NCBI RefSeq assembly: GCF_000346465.2
Contig: NC_034011.1
Location: 4,239,508 to 4,303,507, forward strand
Length of the DNA stretch: 64,000 nt
Direction of reading: 5' to 3'
DNA from: Prunus persica
Lineage: Eukaryota; Streptophyta; Magnoliopsida; Rosales; Rosaceae
In this document: positions 1-12,430 of the stretch, in pieces
Position numbering within the stretch: position 1 is the stretch's first letter
Layout: each line of letters opens with the position of its first letter
Made by a program: the position numbers and the translations under genes
Notes under the pieces: generated by a model
Database searches by the model: none
What the model was told of the DNA's origin: nothing
What the model saw: the letters and a program-made list of their open reading frames with translations, nothing else

Positions 1-2909
1 GTTTTACCTCTTGCAGGAAATCAGCAGTTCCTTTTCTCTCGGGGCATCGAAATCCACAGCTCTCAAAGAACTCCAATACGTGCTCACGTGGCCCCTGGTA
101 GATGATCTTGCCCTCTGATAAGAGGATGATATCATCAAAGAGATCAAACGTCTCAGGAGCAGGTTGGAGTAGGGACATCAAGATTGTGGCCTCGGTAATG
201 TGTACGATTTGCTGCAAGCACTTAACTATTTGATGTGTCGTGGAGCTATCAAGACCCGTTGATATCTCATCCATGAACAATGTTTTTGTAGGCCCGACAA
301 TCATCTCACCTATATTAGAGCATATTTATTGGACTTTGTCAACACATTACAAACATTGTTGTGCATTTGAAGTAATTTTGAAATATGAATTCATTCTAAA
401 AAGTACTCCTAATTTGAGGATTGAGATTGTTATTCAAAGTGTAACAAGCACAAGTACCTGTGGTAACTCGTTTTCTTTGCCCACCAGATATCCCTCTCTT
501 CATCTGATCTCCTACAAGGGTATCCTTGCACATATCAAGCCCCAACATCTGTATCATTTAATAAAAAATATAAAGACGTTACATATAATGATTATACCAA
601 TTAGATAAAGTCACACTTCTCCACCATTTCAGTGGTTTCTGAGAATAAAAAAGACTTTCAAAGACCTTGTTTAAGTATATTTCTGTTTGAAAAATGGTTA
701 TCACGGGCCAAAGTGCAAGGAAATAAAAGAGGCTAACCAGCAGTGAGTAAAGTTGGTGACAAATTAGAAAGAAGAGTGATTTCATTTTGAGTTGGGATTT
801 ACTTACTCTGAGAGTATAGTCAGTAATGAGACTGCTCTCAACTCCTCCCATTGAAGTAGCCTGAAAAAAAAAAAAAAAAACCAGAAATTCAGATATATAA
901 GCTAAAAAAATCAATGCATTGAAGGCGGGGTTTAATGAAATCACATAAATATATACCTTCATGAAAAGGTCTACTTCTGGCTCTGGAAATATTCCAGCCT
1001 CCTTTTCTCTTCTAGCAAGCTCAGAAAGAAGTTCTATGGCCCATGCATAATTTTTGTTAAAATGCTACCAAATTCATTTCCAAAGTTACAAATAAATGAA
1101 GAGAGTTTACTTCGATAATGGATTAAGATATGATTTGGTTTGGTTTTGGCTGCAGTTACTTACCATATCGCGTCCCAACCCCTTGGCACCTTGCCGAAAA
1201 GTCTAGGGTTTCTTTGACTGTCAATTCTCCCATATGAACATCATTTTGGCTAATATATGCAGATGTCTTCTGTGGCACAAATTCATTCAGCCTATATCCA
1301 TTGTAAGTGATTTCTCCACTAACCTGTTCCACAGATCTCATGGCTAATTAAAGACTCAGATTGAAAAATTGTTTGAAAATGGTTTTATATTATAGTATAA
1401 CAGGTCAAGCTAATGATAAATAAATTAGTTCAAAGCACACGGTGGAGCTGAGGACTGACCTTCAAGCTTGGGTCCAACTTCCCAGCTAATGCCAGCAAAA
1501 GGGTTGTTTTCCCTGAAGACGGGGGGCCTAATAGAAGGGTCATCCTACAACAAAACATGAATAAAGATTACCCAAAATGACAAATTATTGGCCAAAATTT
1601 GAAAATTATGACAACAAAAAATGTTATGGTAACTTGAAGTTACCATATTATGGCAACTCTCAGACGGTACTCGGTTACCAACCGAACCGAAACCACCCCT
1701 AGTAACTTCAATTATGCACTGATTAGGAACATGTGATGAATAATTTGTACGCACAAAATTTTTTTTTCCAGTAGTTTATAGGAATAATGGAAGCAAGTAA
1801 CTATTTAGTGAAATTGAATTTTAAACCCAACCCCTAGCAGCCTAAAAGCTGCTATCATATGATGTACCTTACCTTGATGGTTTTATAATGCCAGAGGCAT
1901 CCTTGAGAATTGTTAGATTTGTTCTCTTAGCCACTTTGATCCCTATTAAACCAAGAGTTGATTCTGCGATGTTCCGAGTCACATTTGGGAGGGTGGGAAT
2001 AGCTCTGGTGCCAATATGGCAATTGGCTTCCACTGTCAAATGCTCAAACCTAACTTCCACTGTGGGAAGTTTGATCCCAACCCTGAAATCAATTACAATA
2101 TGAGCAAATAAATAAATTATTAATTCCATGTACAATGTTCCATGCACTTTTTACGCAAAAGTTTATTAGGGTAAAGGGAAAACACATGTCGAATTTTTTT
2201 TTTTACCAAATTAAGTCGTTGTTCTAGTAAGCTAGAGGCCTAAAATCGCGAAAATTTGAAACTACACGTACCAAAGTAGAACTTCGGCCAAACCACAGAG
2301 ACCAAAAACTATCATTTGGCCGAAATGAACAATATTTCCACTCCATGTTTATTAGATAGTACACCAGCCACGTGGTGTACCCGAATATACAAAAATTACT
2401 ATGACACCAATCTTTTAGCCGCCTAAAAAGATTGTAACAAAACCTAAAATATTCAGTTTAGAACAAGAACAAGAACTTAAGAGATACAGAACAAGAACTT
2501 ACTTATCAATTCTACTTCTGATCATTTTCAAGAACCTCTCATTATCTTCTTCTGCAACCTTAAAAGTGGTATCAATAAATGTTTGACGGTCGGTTATGTT
2601 GAGCTTCAGAACGTCCACTTCCTTATGTATGACTTTGTTGGTCTTATTTCCTTGAGCATCATCATCATCGGTTTCGACGAAGGACTTGATGATGCTTGTT
2701 CTTAACCGATTATATGTTGGCAATTTCTCAATGGCTGCCCATATCAGAGCTTCTTCGTCTTCATCTATTCGAATGTTTCGTCGAGAGGGCGTGGTGCTTA
2801 AAAACACATCCTCCATGCTCACCCCCCTGCTTCTGCTTCTGCTTCTTCTTCTGCTCAAGCTATGGTAGATTTCTGTTGAAGACCCTTTGGCTTTCTCTAT
2901 TCCTTCCAT
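1..2909 (-). CDS. ABCG36-like: PDR/ABCG full-size ABC transporter, copy A (5' half, partial)
   Basis: Plasma-membrane ATP-driven exporter of the plant pleiotropic drug resistance family; relatives in the ABCG29/35/36 clade export defence and auxin-related compounds. Eight coding exons are visible: 2503-2909, 1873-2082, 1460-1544, 1164-1323, 957-1033, 807-860, 458-548 and 8-309, all with GT/AG borders and one open frame of 462 codons. They encode the acidic N-terminus with the [18 protein letters not shown] motif, the stretch [15 protein letters not shown], Walker A (GPPSSGKTT, exon 3), the signature ISGGQRKR (exon 7) and Walker B (LFMDEIS, exon 8). The start is the ATG at 2909, followed by a serine/arginine-rich stretch as in relatives. 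Intron 8 begins at position 7, so TMD1, NBD2 and TMD2 lie outside the window. No lesion is seen in the visible part. Exon lengths match copy B except that exon 1 is 3 nt shorter. Confidence 0.95.
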
Positions 2910-3275
2910 TTTTTTTCTTCTTTTAATTTCCTTGCCTGAAACAAAATAAATATAGAGAAAATGGAACTTTCCCAGATCATAAATTAAGAAACTTGATGGT
3001 TAGATTGCTACAATTTTTTTTTAAAAAATAATTGAAATATATGTTCAAGAAACTGAGGTTGATGTAAGTGGTGATTGAAATTGGCTATAGAAATACAGCA
3101 TTTCAATTGAAATGAGAGCACTTACTGGTTTTATGCACTTTCTCTGCTCAAATTCTTGGAAATTAAAATCTCTCAGTTTTGCAGGTGATGCAGAGGACTG
3201 GTGCAATTCAATGCAATGCAAGACCCTCTGCTCTGTTCTGCTTGGAAAAGTTTGTGCCTATTTAAACATGCACAA
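2910..3275 (-). promoter_or_regulatory. 5'UTR with leader intron and core promoter of copy A
   Basis: Just upstream of the ATG there is a pyrimidine-rich AG acceptor at 2936-2938. A strong GTAAGT donor lies at 3120-3125, giving a leader intron of about 190 bp (2936-3125). A TATA-like TTTAAATA (minus strand) lies at 3259-3266, next to a CTCTTGTGCA-type stretch also present at copy B. The shared layout at both genes supports real leader introns. Positions are inferred from sequence only. Confidence 0.6.
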
Positions 3276-4600
3276 GAGAGCAACAATTTGCAATAAGATT
3301 ATTTTCTTTTAATTAAAGAGACTGTTGGTATTCAAATTACATATGAAGTTGTGCACTGCAATTCCACTTGGTGGCTTCCATTGGCTTGTCCATATGTATA
3401 TATATTAAAGGCTTTTATGTTGCATTGCATGGTTGCAATGTGTCAAAATTACCTATTCCATGTCACATTACAAATCCATCCTTCCAAGTTTCATACATGA
3501 TTCAATGCATTTTGCATCACCAGATTTGCTACCAATTAATTTTTTTTAAATATGAAACAAATTTACAAAGAAAATCCTCGGCAGATCTTATAACCGTAGA
3601 TATCAAAACCAGTTCTATGTACAACAGAAAAAGGAAAAATACAAAATCAAATTAGAAGGATTTGAATAAACATATTCCATCTTTGCTAAATTAGTAGCTA
3701 CCATATTAGCTACAAAATCAAGTGACGAAATCTTCTTCTTTATTTGTTAAGTTCTTGTAATTTCTTTCCTTTTGTTTTGAATTCATTTCTTTCTTCATAT
3801 TGTGAATATGTTGTAGAATTTTTTTCCTTTTTCAACTTCGAGATCTTTTTATCTTTAGAATTGTTTTTTTATTTTACATTAAAACCCATTTAACATTGGT
3901 ACATGAATACTTGATTCTTAGCTCACATATTAGTTGTAGGTAATCTGCATGTCAATATTGCAGAAAGTTTTGGTGACTTTGAAATCTACACAAACATTGT
4001 TTAGTTTGATTGCAACACTTCGTCACCTCTTCATCAACTTTTCATATATGTGTTTGCAATGTGTAGTTTTGGCTGGTAAACAAGAAAGTCATCTACACAG
4101 AGTCATCAGGCTTCATCAAATCTTTATTATTCAGTGGACCCCAAGGGTCTCAATTTATATTTGATGAATTCCATGTCACTTGCAATTGTGTTGTGTTGTG
4201 TGTGGGAATATTTTTGGTAATTTGAGAATTTATTTTATTTTATTTACATGTATTATGACTAGATCTGCATGACCAAAAATGCTGCTCAACAAATGTCATC
4301 GTCATCATAAATGGCATCTTTAATTCCCAAAGGGAACAATTCAATTCAGAGGCCTAGATAGTTTCCTCATTTATTTAGGTTGCCATTAATCTTATTTTAT
4401 TTCAATTATTGTCCGTAATCTTTGATTTGATTTGATCACCACATCAATAGTTAGAGCATCTCCGATAGTGGTAACAAATTAAACTTTATTAATTTATATG
4501 ACAATTTGAAAAGATTTATTTGCTACTTGAATAATTTTTGCTTCAATAGACTCTTTAATTTAATTTAATTTTATTTTTGCTAAACGCTAGGGAGATTGTA
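3276..4600. other. Upstream intergenic DNA of copy A, with a block shared with copy B
   Basis: AT-rich with no gene. Positions about 3958-4100 contain AGAAAGTTTTGGTGACTTTG, then a stretch ending near TGGCTGGTAAACAAGAAAG. A diverged copy sits upstream of copy B at about 32128-32250. The block therefore belongs to the duplicated upstream region of the transporter genes. Positions 4450-4600 resemble a generic AT-rich repeat (GAGCATCTCC motif at 4454). Confidence 0.6.
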
Positions 4601-4609
4601 TTTATAAAT

Positions 4610-4693
4610 GAGATTTTTATAGAAATGCCACCTAAATTTATACATCAGTTTCAATTTGTCATTTTAAAGAAAAATTTAAGTAAAATGTCACCT
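4610..4693. repeat. Left terminal inverted repeat of the MULE
   Basis: Begins GAGATTTTTATAGAAATG and contains TTATACATCAGTTTCAATTT. The reverse complement of the right end (14827-14910) reads GGAATTTTTGTAGAAATG and so on, with only scattered substitutions. Confidence 0.9.
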
Positions 4694-5487
4694 TAAGTTT
4701 TCAAAATCCATGATTTGTTTTCTGACCTTAACGTCATTCAATTTTCCATCCATTTTCAAGGGTATTTTAATCTTTTCAATATGTAAACCTTTGTGAAGCC
4801 TTTTCAAAACAAAAAATAAATAAATTAAAGGGACACAAGTCAAGAAGTACTTTTACGCCTAAACAACAGTTAGACTTTAGGGTTTCGAATTTTTTTTAAG
4901 GCATATCTAGGAGTTGTCAGTGACATTGGGATTGATCGTGACTCTATGCTACAGAGTCATTGGGGACCCTCCAAACTACGATAAAGCGTTGCTTTCTACT
5001 TGGGAATCTCTGAAGTTTTTGCTTTTTATATGACAATGAGAGATTTGATTCATGTGATCATTTTTTCTTTCTTTATGTTCTTTTGCTTTGTTTTTGTGCT
5101 TTGCATTAACATGTATTGTCCTTTTGCAAGTCACTTACTTTGTTGTGTGGGGATGTGTCGGCTGCAACTATTATATTTTAGATAAATGTTAATTTGTGTG
5201 TTTGTGTAGGTGATTGTGATTTATTTACCATGGAAATTCACCATGGGGGTCACTTTATAGAGCAATGTGATGGGAACTTGAAGTATGTTGCTAGACATGT
5301 GGCTTGGTATGATAATTTAAATCAAGATTTGATGTCAAAATGGGATATTGAGGATTGTGCTGAGAGTTTAGGGTACAACAAGACTTCAACATATTATTAT
5401 AGATAGCCAAATGGAAGGGCATGTAGGAAATTGAAGAATGACTCTGATTTTTGGGCTTTAGTTAATATATTGCCCTTAAAATAGAGT

Positions 5488-6110
5488 CACTCCTACATTT
5501 TACGATTTTTTCGTCGCGCAGAGTTACATTTAGTCGCACAAACTCAAGCGCGACAGAAAATTCGTCGCAAGCAATCTGTCGCGCAAAGATCGTGAAGAAA
5601 GACTTTACGCGACCGATTGTTTCACTCGTCGCGCAAATTTGTGCGACGGTTACCCTTCGTTACACAAAATGTTCAGAGATGACACAACAGTTCGTCGCAC
5701 AAACTTATGCGCGACGAAAGAAAGTTCGTCGCCACAACAATGCACGGCGAATAATATTCGTCGCGCAATACGTCTCGTGGACATTTGCGGCACCAAGAGT
5801 TCTTCGTCGCAGAATTCGTGTCTACACGTATTGCGCGACAAAACAATGTTCTCGTACATATCTTTTTGCACGACGAAAATGTTTGTCGCGTGATACGTGT
5901 CGTAGACATTTGCGGCATAAAGAGTTCTTCGTCGCGCAATTCGTGTCTACACATTTTGCACGATGAAAAATTGTTGTCGCGCATATCCTTTTTGAGTGAC
6001 GAAAATGTTCGTTGCGCAAAAATAAATTATACGTATTTAAAAAAATGAATCATTTTTATTTCGTAATATGTAAATTTGCGCGACGAGAAAAATTTCGTCG
6101 CGCAAAATTA
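5488..6110. repeat. CACTA-2 left subterminal repeat region
   Basis: Many copies, in both orientations, of a core CGTCGCGCAA/TTGCGCGACG spaced a few tens of bases apart. The several overlapping open frames here are an effect of this repeat composition, not genes. Known CACTA elements bind TnpA at such subterminal repeats. Confidence 0.8.
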
Positions 6111-6298
6111 ATAATTATTATTTAATTTTAATATTACTTTTTTTTATTTTATAAAAAAATAAATTTGAAATTTTTTTTTTTGGGTAATAAAATGAAATTC
6201 CAATAAAAAAAATGAATTGTAAAGAACAGATTTATTGTATAAAATAAATGTATGCTGCAAGAGAAATATTTAAAAAATAATTATGAAAATAAAAAAAA

Positions 6299-8186
6299 CT
6301 AATCAAATAATGTTCCAAAATCTACATTGTCATCTGGCACATGCGGTTTAGAGGTCTGGGGGTCTACAGGGGCCGTCGTCTGGTGGGGATGCTCGAGATG
6401 GAAGGGCTTGGAGGTCGGCGCATCAAAATGCTGGACTGGAATGCCGGACTGTGCGAGGGACTGCAGAATGACCGACATCTGATTCTGAAGAGTGGCCACA
6501 TGTGCTGTCAAAGCAGTGACCTGACTGTTTGACTGCGCTGATGAACGGGGTCTGGGTTCCCTCCGCCTGGCATTCCCCATCCCTCGACAATATGTCCCCG
6601 GTCTCCTCCCTAGAGTCTGATCCAATGTCTCCGTCAAAATCTGAAACCCAGCATCCTGTGGAGGATCCACAGACTCAATCGGAGTATCGGGAGGAAGTTG
6701 GGAGACGAACTCCTGAAGAACTAACTGGCTCCTCTCCACCATTGTTGTCTGTTTAGCATAACATAAAATATAAATTAAAACATTCATATAATAACCTTTA
6801 AACTTGAATGCGTAACATAAGAATTAAATTTAAATAATACTCACATGAAGGGACTCGCTAACTCATTCCCAGGTCGAACATAAACGTCGCCAAAGACTCG
6901 ATCTTTGGGAATTTGGACCCCCTAAATTTAACAAGAGAAGAAAAATATTAGTACGAAAAAATAAATTAAGAATAATGAAATATTAAAAATTAAATAAAAA
7001 TTATTTTATTATACCTGCCGCCGTGCATCCATCCTATAGGAGAAGGGCCTGGAACCCGAATGATGGAGAAGAGTCTTCTTCTTCCTATTGCCCTTATTGA
7101 CTTTGATTTTATTCTGTTATACAAAAAATAAAACATATTAGTTGAAATTGAAATTAAATATAAAAAACTAAAAAAACATTAGTAAGAAAAATATAATAAA
7201 TTTGAAATTCATATTACAAATTACCACAAAAGCAGGCCCCTGAAAATGAGCGCAGAGCCACGCCCAACTATCCTCCCGCCCCTCAAGCTCCTTCGGGCAA
7301 CCCTCCTGAAGAGCAACTTGCGGATCATCAAACGCCTCAAAATAGTGGGGCAAGTCGCTCTTCCACTGTTTGTACCTCTCAGAGAAGAGTCTGTTGACGT
7401 ACGCCAACGACTCGTCGTCCAGGTCCTCCAAGTTGTAGTTCGTCTGCAACAAATTAATTACATACATTTAAATAATAGAAATATAAAGTTTGAAAGAAAA
7501 AGAATTAAAAGGCCTACATACCGACAACTGGCCGCGAACCTCCCTCTTGGTCTCGTCAGGCATCACCTTCCAAGACTTCCATTTTATCAGGCAATGGCTC
7601 CGAATGACATGACCAATGTCGTGGGCCAAGGAGCTATGCAACTCCACCGTCGGTGCAGCCCGATGTCGCTCGTCGTATTCGATGTTGATACGACTGTTGG
7701 TCACCCGGGTGACCTTCGCCGTCTTCAACTGCCGACACGGCCCTCGGGTGTTCTTCTTGGCTGCAAAGAAAGATGACATTAATGTTAAATAAATAACAAA
7801 TTTAACTATAAAATACACATACAAAAACAAAAACAAAAACAAAAACAAAAACAAAAACAAAAACAAAAACAAAAACAAAAACAAAAACAAAAACAAAAAC
7901 AAAAACAAAATAAAAATAACTGGAGTTTAAGGAAATCTATACTTGGCTGTGACCTCGACGCATCAGTGGATGTGGTGTTGGTGGTGCTGGCGGGCCGATG
8001 ACGCCGCTTGGCGCTAACAGGCTGCGTAACTAATGAAGCTGCTGAAGCAGGCGCTTGGGACCCCGCGGGACCAACTGCCAAGTGGTCCATCAGTGCTGGC
8101 GCAGTGGCAGCAGATGTCGGCTGAGCCGGGGGCTCCAAACTCTGCATAGTCGTCACCGCCATACGACGTCTAATTAGGTCTGACAT
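6299..8186 (-). CDS. CACTA-2 TnpA-like / Transposase_24 (Ptta/En/Spm) gene
   Basis: Plant En/Spm-type accessory transposase. Readable exons on the minus strand: 7943-8186 (alanine/threonine-rich N-terminus from MSDLIRRRMAV); 7522-7760 (TKKNTRGPCRQLK, basic, with HVIRSHCLIKWKSWK); 7225-7443 (YVNRLFSERYKQWKSDL, the Transposase_24 core); 7015-7113 (KKKTLLHHSGSRPFSYRMDA); 6845-6921 (GVQIPKDRVFGDVYVRPG); and a last exon of about 6299-6750 with a coiled-coil-like segment (VTALTAHVATLQNQM) ending at TAG 6299. The first five exons join in phase. The phase into the last exon did not resolve by eye, so a small lesion or another splice site is possible. The intron at 7761-7942 holds a long (CAAAAA)n repeat. 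Such proteins are thought to bind subterminal repeats and assist TNP2. Confidence 0.8.
7821..7909. repeat. (CAAAAA)n hexanucleotide microsatellite in a transposase intron
   Basis: About 15 perfect ACAAAA/CAAAAA units inside intron 1 of the CACTA-2 transposase gene. On the minus strand it reads as (TTTTTG)n and produces artefactual FCFC/LFLF open frames. Confidence 0.95.
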
Positions 8187-8224
8187 CTGCACAATTTCAT
8201 TAATACACATACATATTAATAAAA

Positions 8225-9010
8225 TATACGAATATTTGAAAGCACATACAATTTTATTAAGATTCTTGACCTAGGGTTTGCGAGTTCGGAGTATCCGGGA
8301 CTCCGATCCACGATCCGTCGAATCCTAGACGATCCTAGAAATACAAGGTACACTATACGTGAGTTTGAGTTCGATCCAACGGTCCGAACATAACAAACCT
8401 GAAAATCGCACAATAGGCAAAATCCGTTCGAGACTCAAACGGTAACCAAATTCCAATATGAAAACACCTATGCGCTCGTGACAACTAGGGGATTGCACGG
8501 GGACCCAATGCATGACTGCTACAGTAACCCAGCGCCACCACACGTGCCGACAACGCGTGGGTGTCCAAAGCGATACCAATCGCCGAAAAATTCTAAAAAC
8601 TAAGGGCCAAGGTTCCTACCCTAGGTTCAAAACATCAATTGGAGCCACTTTTGTTTTCGGACCTACCCCGAAAAATGGCCAGAAGTGGCCGGAATTAAAA
8701 TTAAAAAACTGGCCGAAATTAGGATTTCAAATCCACTTCCTCATTGCAACAATTACAGAAATCCTACCCAACCATCAGCTAAAGCATCAAAAATAGGACA
8801 TAAACCATACCTCAGGTGTCGGATTTGGTCACCGGAGGAGAGAGAACGACGGCAGCGCAGATTTGGTGAAAACCGAGGAAATTAGGGCGGCTGGCTCGAC
8901 GGTGACGGCGGGGAAGCTCCGGGGTACCACCGTTATGGAGGCGCGGTCCAAAATCCACTGGGGTAGGGGGCTGAGCTGACGGCGGAAAGAGAGAGAGAGA
9001 GTTAGGGCAA
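8225..9010 (-). repeat. Gypsy-LTR-like segment upstream of the CACTA-2 transposase gene
   Basis: Read on the minus strand, this stretch is collinear with the LTR at about 17480-18310. Shared landmarks are CTCTCTCCTC then GAGGTATGG (about 8816 here, 17775 there), TTGTCACGAG (about 8478; 18098), and an identical 21-nt block at 8285-8305 and 18284-18304 (core GGAGTCCCGGATACTCCGAA). It sits immediately 5' of the transposase gene in LTR-sense orientation. Confidence 0.65.
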
Positions 9011-9340
9011 AAATACAAATCTGGGGAAGAAGGAGGCCATCACGTCGTTTCTGAAATTTTATTCGATTTTGAGCGACAAACAAACAAAAGCGTCACGCAA
9101 AATATTTTAATTGACTCTTGCGCGACGACATAAGGATAACTTCTGTCGCGTAATATTGTTAATCCGCCAAAATTTGGTATCAGGGTAGGGTTGCGCGGTT
9201 TTTGCGCGACATATAACATTGTATTTCGTCGCGCAATGTTGTCAATTCGTCAAAATTTTGGGACTTAGGGTTTAGCGGGAGAGATTGAAAACTTTGCGCG
9301 ACGCTGTCGTTATTCGTCACGCAAAGTTGTAATTTCGACA

Positions 9341-10060
9341 ACATTTGGGGTTTAGGGTTTATTTGCAGACAGATTGCGCGACGAATATGGACAGCATCGC
9401 CCAAGTCTGCTTTCTATAAACTCTAAATTTTTTTTGACTAAGTGTCCAAGGAGGAAGAGGGTGAAAGGGCTGGCTGAGATTGCGCGACGACGAACCCTGC
9501 ATTCGTTGCGCAAGACTGTTCTCTGCAGGCTTTGATCGACCAAAGAAACTTCTTCGTCGCGCAATGTTGTAATTCTGCCAAAATTTGGGGTGTAGGGTTT
9601 ATTGGCAGAGAGATTGCGCGACGAATATCGACAGCGTCGCACAAGTCTGCTTTCTGTAAACTCGAAATTTTTTTTTGACTAAGTGTTGAAGGAGGAAGAG
9701 GGTGAAAGAGCTGACTGAGATTGCGCGACGACGAAGCCTACGTTCGTCGCGCAAGACTGCTCTCTGTAGGCTTTGTGCGACCAAAGAATCTTCTTTGTCG
9801 AGCAATGTTGTAATTATGCCAAAATTTGGGGTTTAGGGTTTATTGGCAGAGAGATTGCGTGATGAATATCGACAGCGTCGCGCAAGTCTGCTTTCTGTAA
9901 ACTCGAAATTTTTTTTTACTAAGTGTTCAAGGAGGAAGATGGTGAAAGGGCTGACTGAGATTGTGCAACGATGAAGCCTGTGTTCGTCGCGCAAGACTGT
10001 TCTCTGCAGGCTTTGTGCGACCAAAGAAACTTATTCGTCGCGCAAACCCTAAACACTAAA
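9341..10060. repeat. Three tandem copies of a ~240-bp unit in CACTA-2
   Basis: Units begin with AAATTTGGGG at 9341, 9581 and 9822. Each contains GCAGAGAGATTGCGCGACGA, a CAAGTCTGCTTTCTGTAAAC-type stretch and two further GCGCGACG sites. The third copy is more diverged. Overlapping minus-strand frames here are repeat artefacts. Confidence 0.9.
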
Positions 10061-10084
10061 CCGCAGAAACCCTAAACCCGAAAC

Positions 10085-10641
10085 TAGTTTTAATGATCCA
10101 ACCGGCAAACTTGTTTTTTTATACTTCGAGATCGTATACGCCGAAAATCGGAAAAAACAAACATTAAGAGATCAAGTAACGGGACAAAACTTTTCGACGG
10201 TTCTAAATGAAAAGTCATGATTTAACGGTTATTTTAGCTCTGATTTTTATGATTTGTTACAGCTACTTTTCTTGACCCTATATGAATACAATTACTGAAT
10301 TTGTTCTTCAATTTAAGATGTTTACACTAGGGTGATACCACATAATCTTATGTTATATTTAACGAAAGTATAAGTAAACTATTCATTGTTGGTGAATATA
10401 TGGTTTTGATGGCATACGCATTCTACGAAAGTAATTTTAGTAATCCAGCCGTTAAACTTGTTTGTTTATACTTCGAGATCTTAGACCCCAAAAATCGGAA
10501 AAAAAAAACATTCAGAGATCAAGTAACGGGACAAAACTTTTGAACGGTTATAAATGAAAAGTCATGATTTAACGGTTATTTTAACTCCGATTTTGATGAT
10601 TTTTTACAGCTACACTCCATGACCCTATATGAATACAATGA
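10085..10641. repeat. Direct repeat of ~205 bp (10085-10293 and 10435-10641)
   Basis: Both copies contain TATACTTCGAGATC, GATCAAGTAACGGGACAAAA and ATGAAAAGTCATGATTTAAC, and end at GACCCTATATGAATACAAT. They are separated by about 140 bp of unrelated AT-rich DNA. A telomere-like patch (AAACCCTAAA variants) lies just left at 10046-10080. Confidence 0.85.
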
Positions 10642-11171
10642 ACTAACTCGATCGTCAATTTCAAATATATATGTGTATGTATAATATATTATAAAATAAT
10701 ATATATTTGCGCGACGAGAGTAAACCTATTGTCGCACAAAATTTCATCGCGTGACGGATGATAAGTTGTGGCGCAATATTTTAACTTTACGCTACGAGTG
10801 TAATGGGTCGCGCAAACTTTGCGCGACGTGGTTTACTTCGTCGCGCAAGGATTTTCATTTTTGAAAAATGTTTGGTGTCAATAATTTTCAAAGTTTATAT
10901 GAAAAAGGTTTGGATATATTTATTTATCAATGTTTTATAACAAATGTTTTATCATTTTCATTTTGTAAACGTGTTTTGTCAAAAAAAATTTAAAAATTAT
11001 TATTAAAAGGGTTTGGATATATTGATTTACCAATGTTTTATAACTAAATTTATTTTAATAATGTTTCAGTTGTCCACATATATAAGGTTTGGATATAACA
11101 ACTACATATATTCAAACATTTGTATTACACAAAATCTGTACACTAGCATAATAAAATTACAAAAAAATTCA

Positions 11172-11900
11172 TTATTCATCATCTAAACTATAATAACTTT
11201 CGTTATCGTTGCTATTATCATTTTCGGTCTCCCAATCCTCCCCCTCCTCCTCTATAACTACATCATCGTCGTTGCTCGGGCCCACTGCAACATCGAATCT
11301 TGGAAGATCACCGAGGTCAATTGTAATTGACTGAATCGGTATTTCGATTGAAGAGACTCCTTGTATTTGAAACGGTTCTTGTATAACATGTGTATCTCGA
11401 AGTGTTTCCGCATCATTTTCCATTGAAGATTCTAAACGTTGGTCAGCCACATTGTCGACGTCGTTGTCAGTTGGGTCTAGTTCTGGTATAGCATACACGT
11501 TCCTATGATCCATCTTTTAAACAACTTTCCAACTGCTCCCGGCTTTAGGATCATCTAGATACACAATTTGTGTTGCCATGGTTGCCAAAATGTAAGGGTC
11601 GTCATCATACTAAGTTCTGTTAATGTTCACAGATAGTAAGCCATGGTCGATTTTAACACTTCCCGGCCTATTTGGGTTGCTATCAAACCATCGACACTTA
11701 AACATGATCACTTGGTATCGATCTTTGTAAAGCAATTGAACGACAGTTGTGAGTTTGCCATAGAAATCAATGTTCGTACTTTCGCCTCCACCTGGGACAT
11801 GGACACCGCTGTTTTACGTACACAACTTGTCATCTCGTGCAGCCCCCAAAAATTTGACGCTGCTAATATAACAACTCGAAACCTAATCTTGTAGCCGTAG
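11172..11900 (-). pseudogene. CACTA-2 TNP2 C-terminal remnant (DUF4216 region and acidic tail)
   Basis: Minus strand. About 11515-11800 still encodes pieces typical of DUF4216 (IDFYGKL, VIMFKCRWFDSN, ILATMATQIVYLDDP) with stops between them. An open tail follows from MDHRNVYAIPELD at 11513 to the stop at 11172, ending in a very acidic stretch. The catalytic Transposase_21 domain and DUF4218 are missing from the element, so this copy cannot encode TNP2. Confidence 0.75.
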
Positions 11901-12430
11901 ATTACGTGACAACACTATGCATTACCAAACTGTCCAAATAGTGGGACAATTCAAGAATTAATTAGACTGCAGTCATGCTTTACGCATCCATGTACGAAAT
12001 CCAACTAATCTCAAACGGGAAACTAAATATTACTAAACATACAAATAAAAGTACGAAGTTAATTTCAATTAACTTCGTACATCACAACACATTGTGCTAC
12101 GTCACGCACAATTTAATAACATAATATAAATATAATATCACAAAAAAAATATACACATAACAAACCAACTTTAACATTTTTAATATATAAAACAAATAAA
12201 ATACCTTGTCAATCGTTCTCCACCAATCGCTAATTACAAATATTCCTAACGTGAACAAAATTAATAACGTTAGTACGAATTTACATTAATACTTATAAAC
12301 TAACGACAAAAAATACTTACCCAATGAACGTACTGAATTTCCAGCAGAGGCAGAGGCAGATAGGTTGAGAGAGAGGCAGAAAGAAATTTTTTTTGCTTTC
12401 TGCCTCTGCAATGGCAGAATTTTGATATGA
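11901..12430. other. CACTA-2 internal non-coding DNA
   Basis: AT-rich, no gene. The only structure is a hairpin at about 12373-12407, where AGGCAGAAAG is followed by its complement CTTTCTGCCT. Confidence 0.6.

Noticed and set aside
2686..2926. Plus-strand frames opposite copy A exon 1
   Set aside because: Antisense shadows of the serine/arginine-rich N-terminus.
5592..6048. Several overlapping open frames on both strands
   Set aside because: They arise from the GCGCGACGA-type motif composition of the CACTA-2 subterminal region; no domain and no consistent frame.
7806..7940. Phe/Cys or Leu/Phe repeat protein end
   Set aside because: Translation of the (CAAAAA)n microsatellite inside an intron.
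9180..10024. Series of similar minus-strand frames that could look like a repeat-protein gene
   Set aside because: They follow the 240-bp DNA tandem repeat, each has its own stop, and there is no frame-preserving pattern.
9341..10060. CRISPR-like spacing of repeats
   Set aside because: Units are 240 bp long with no short repeat/spacer alternation, and the host is a plant.
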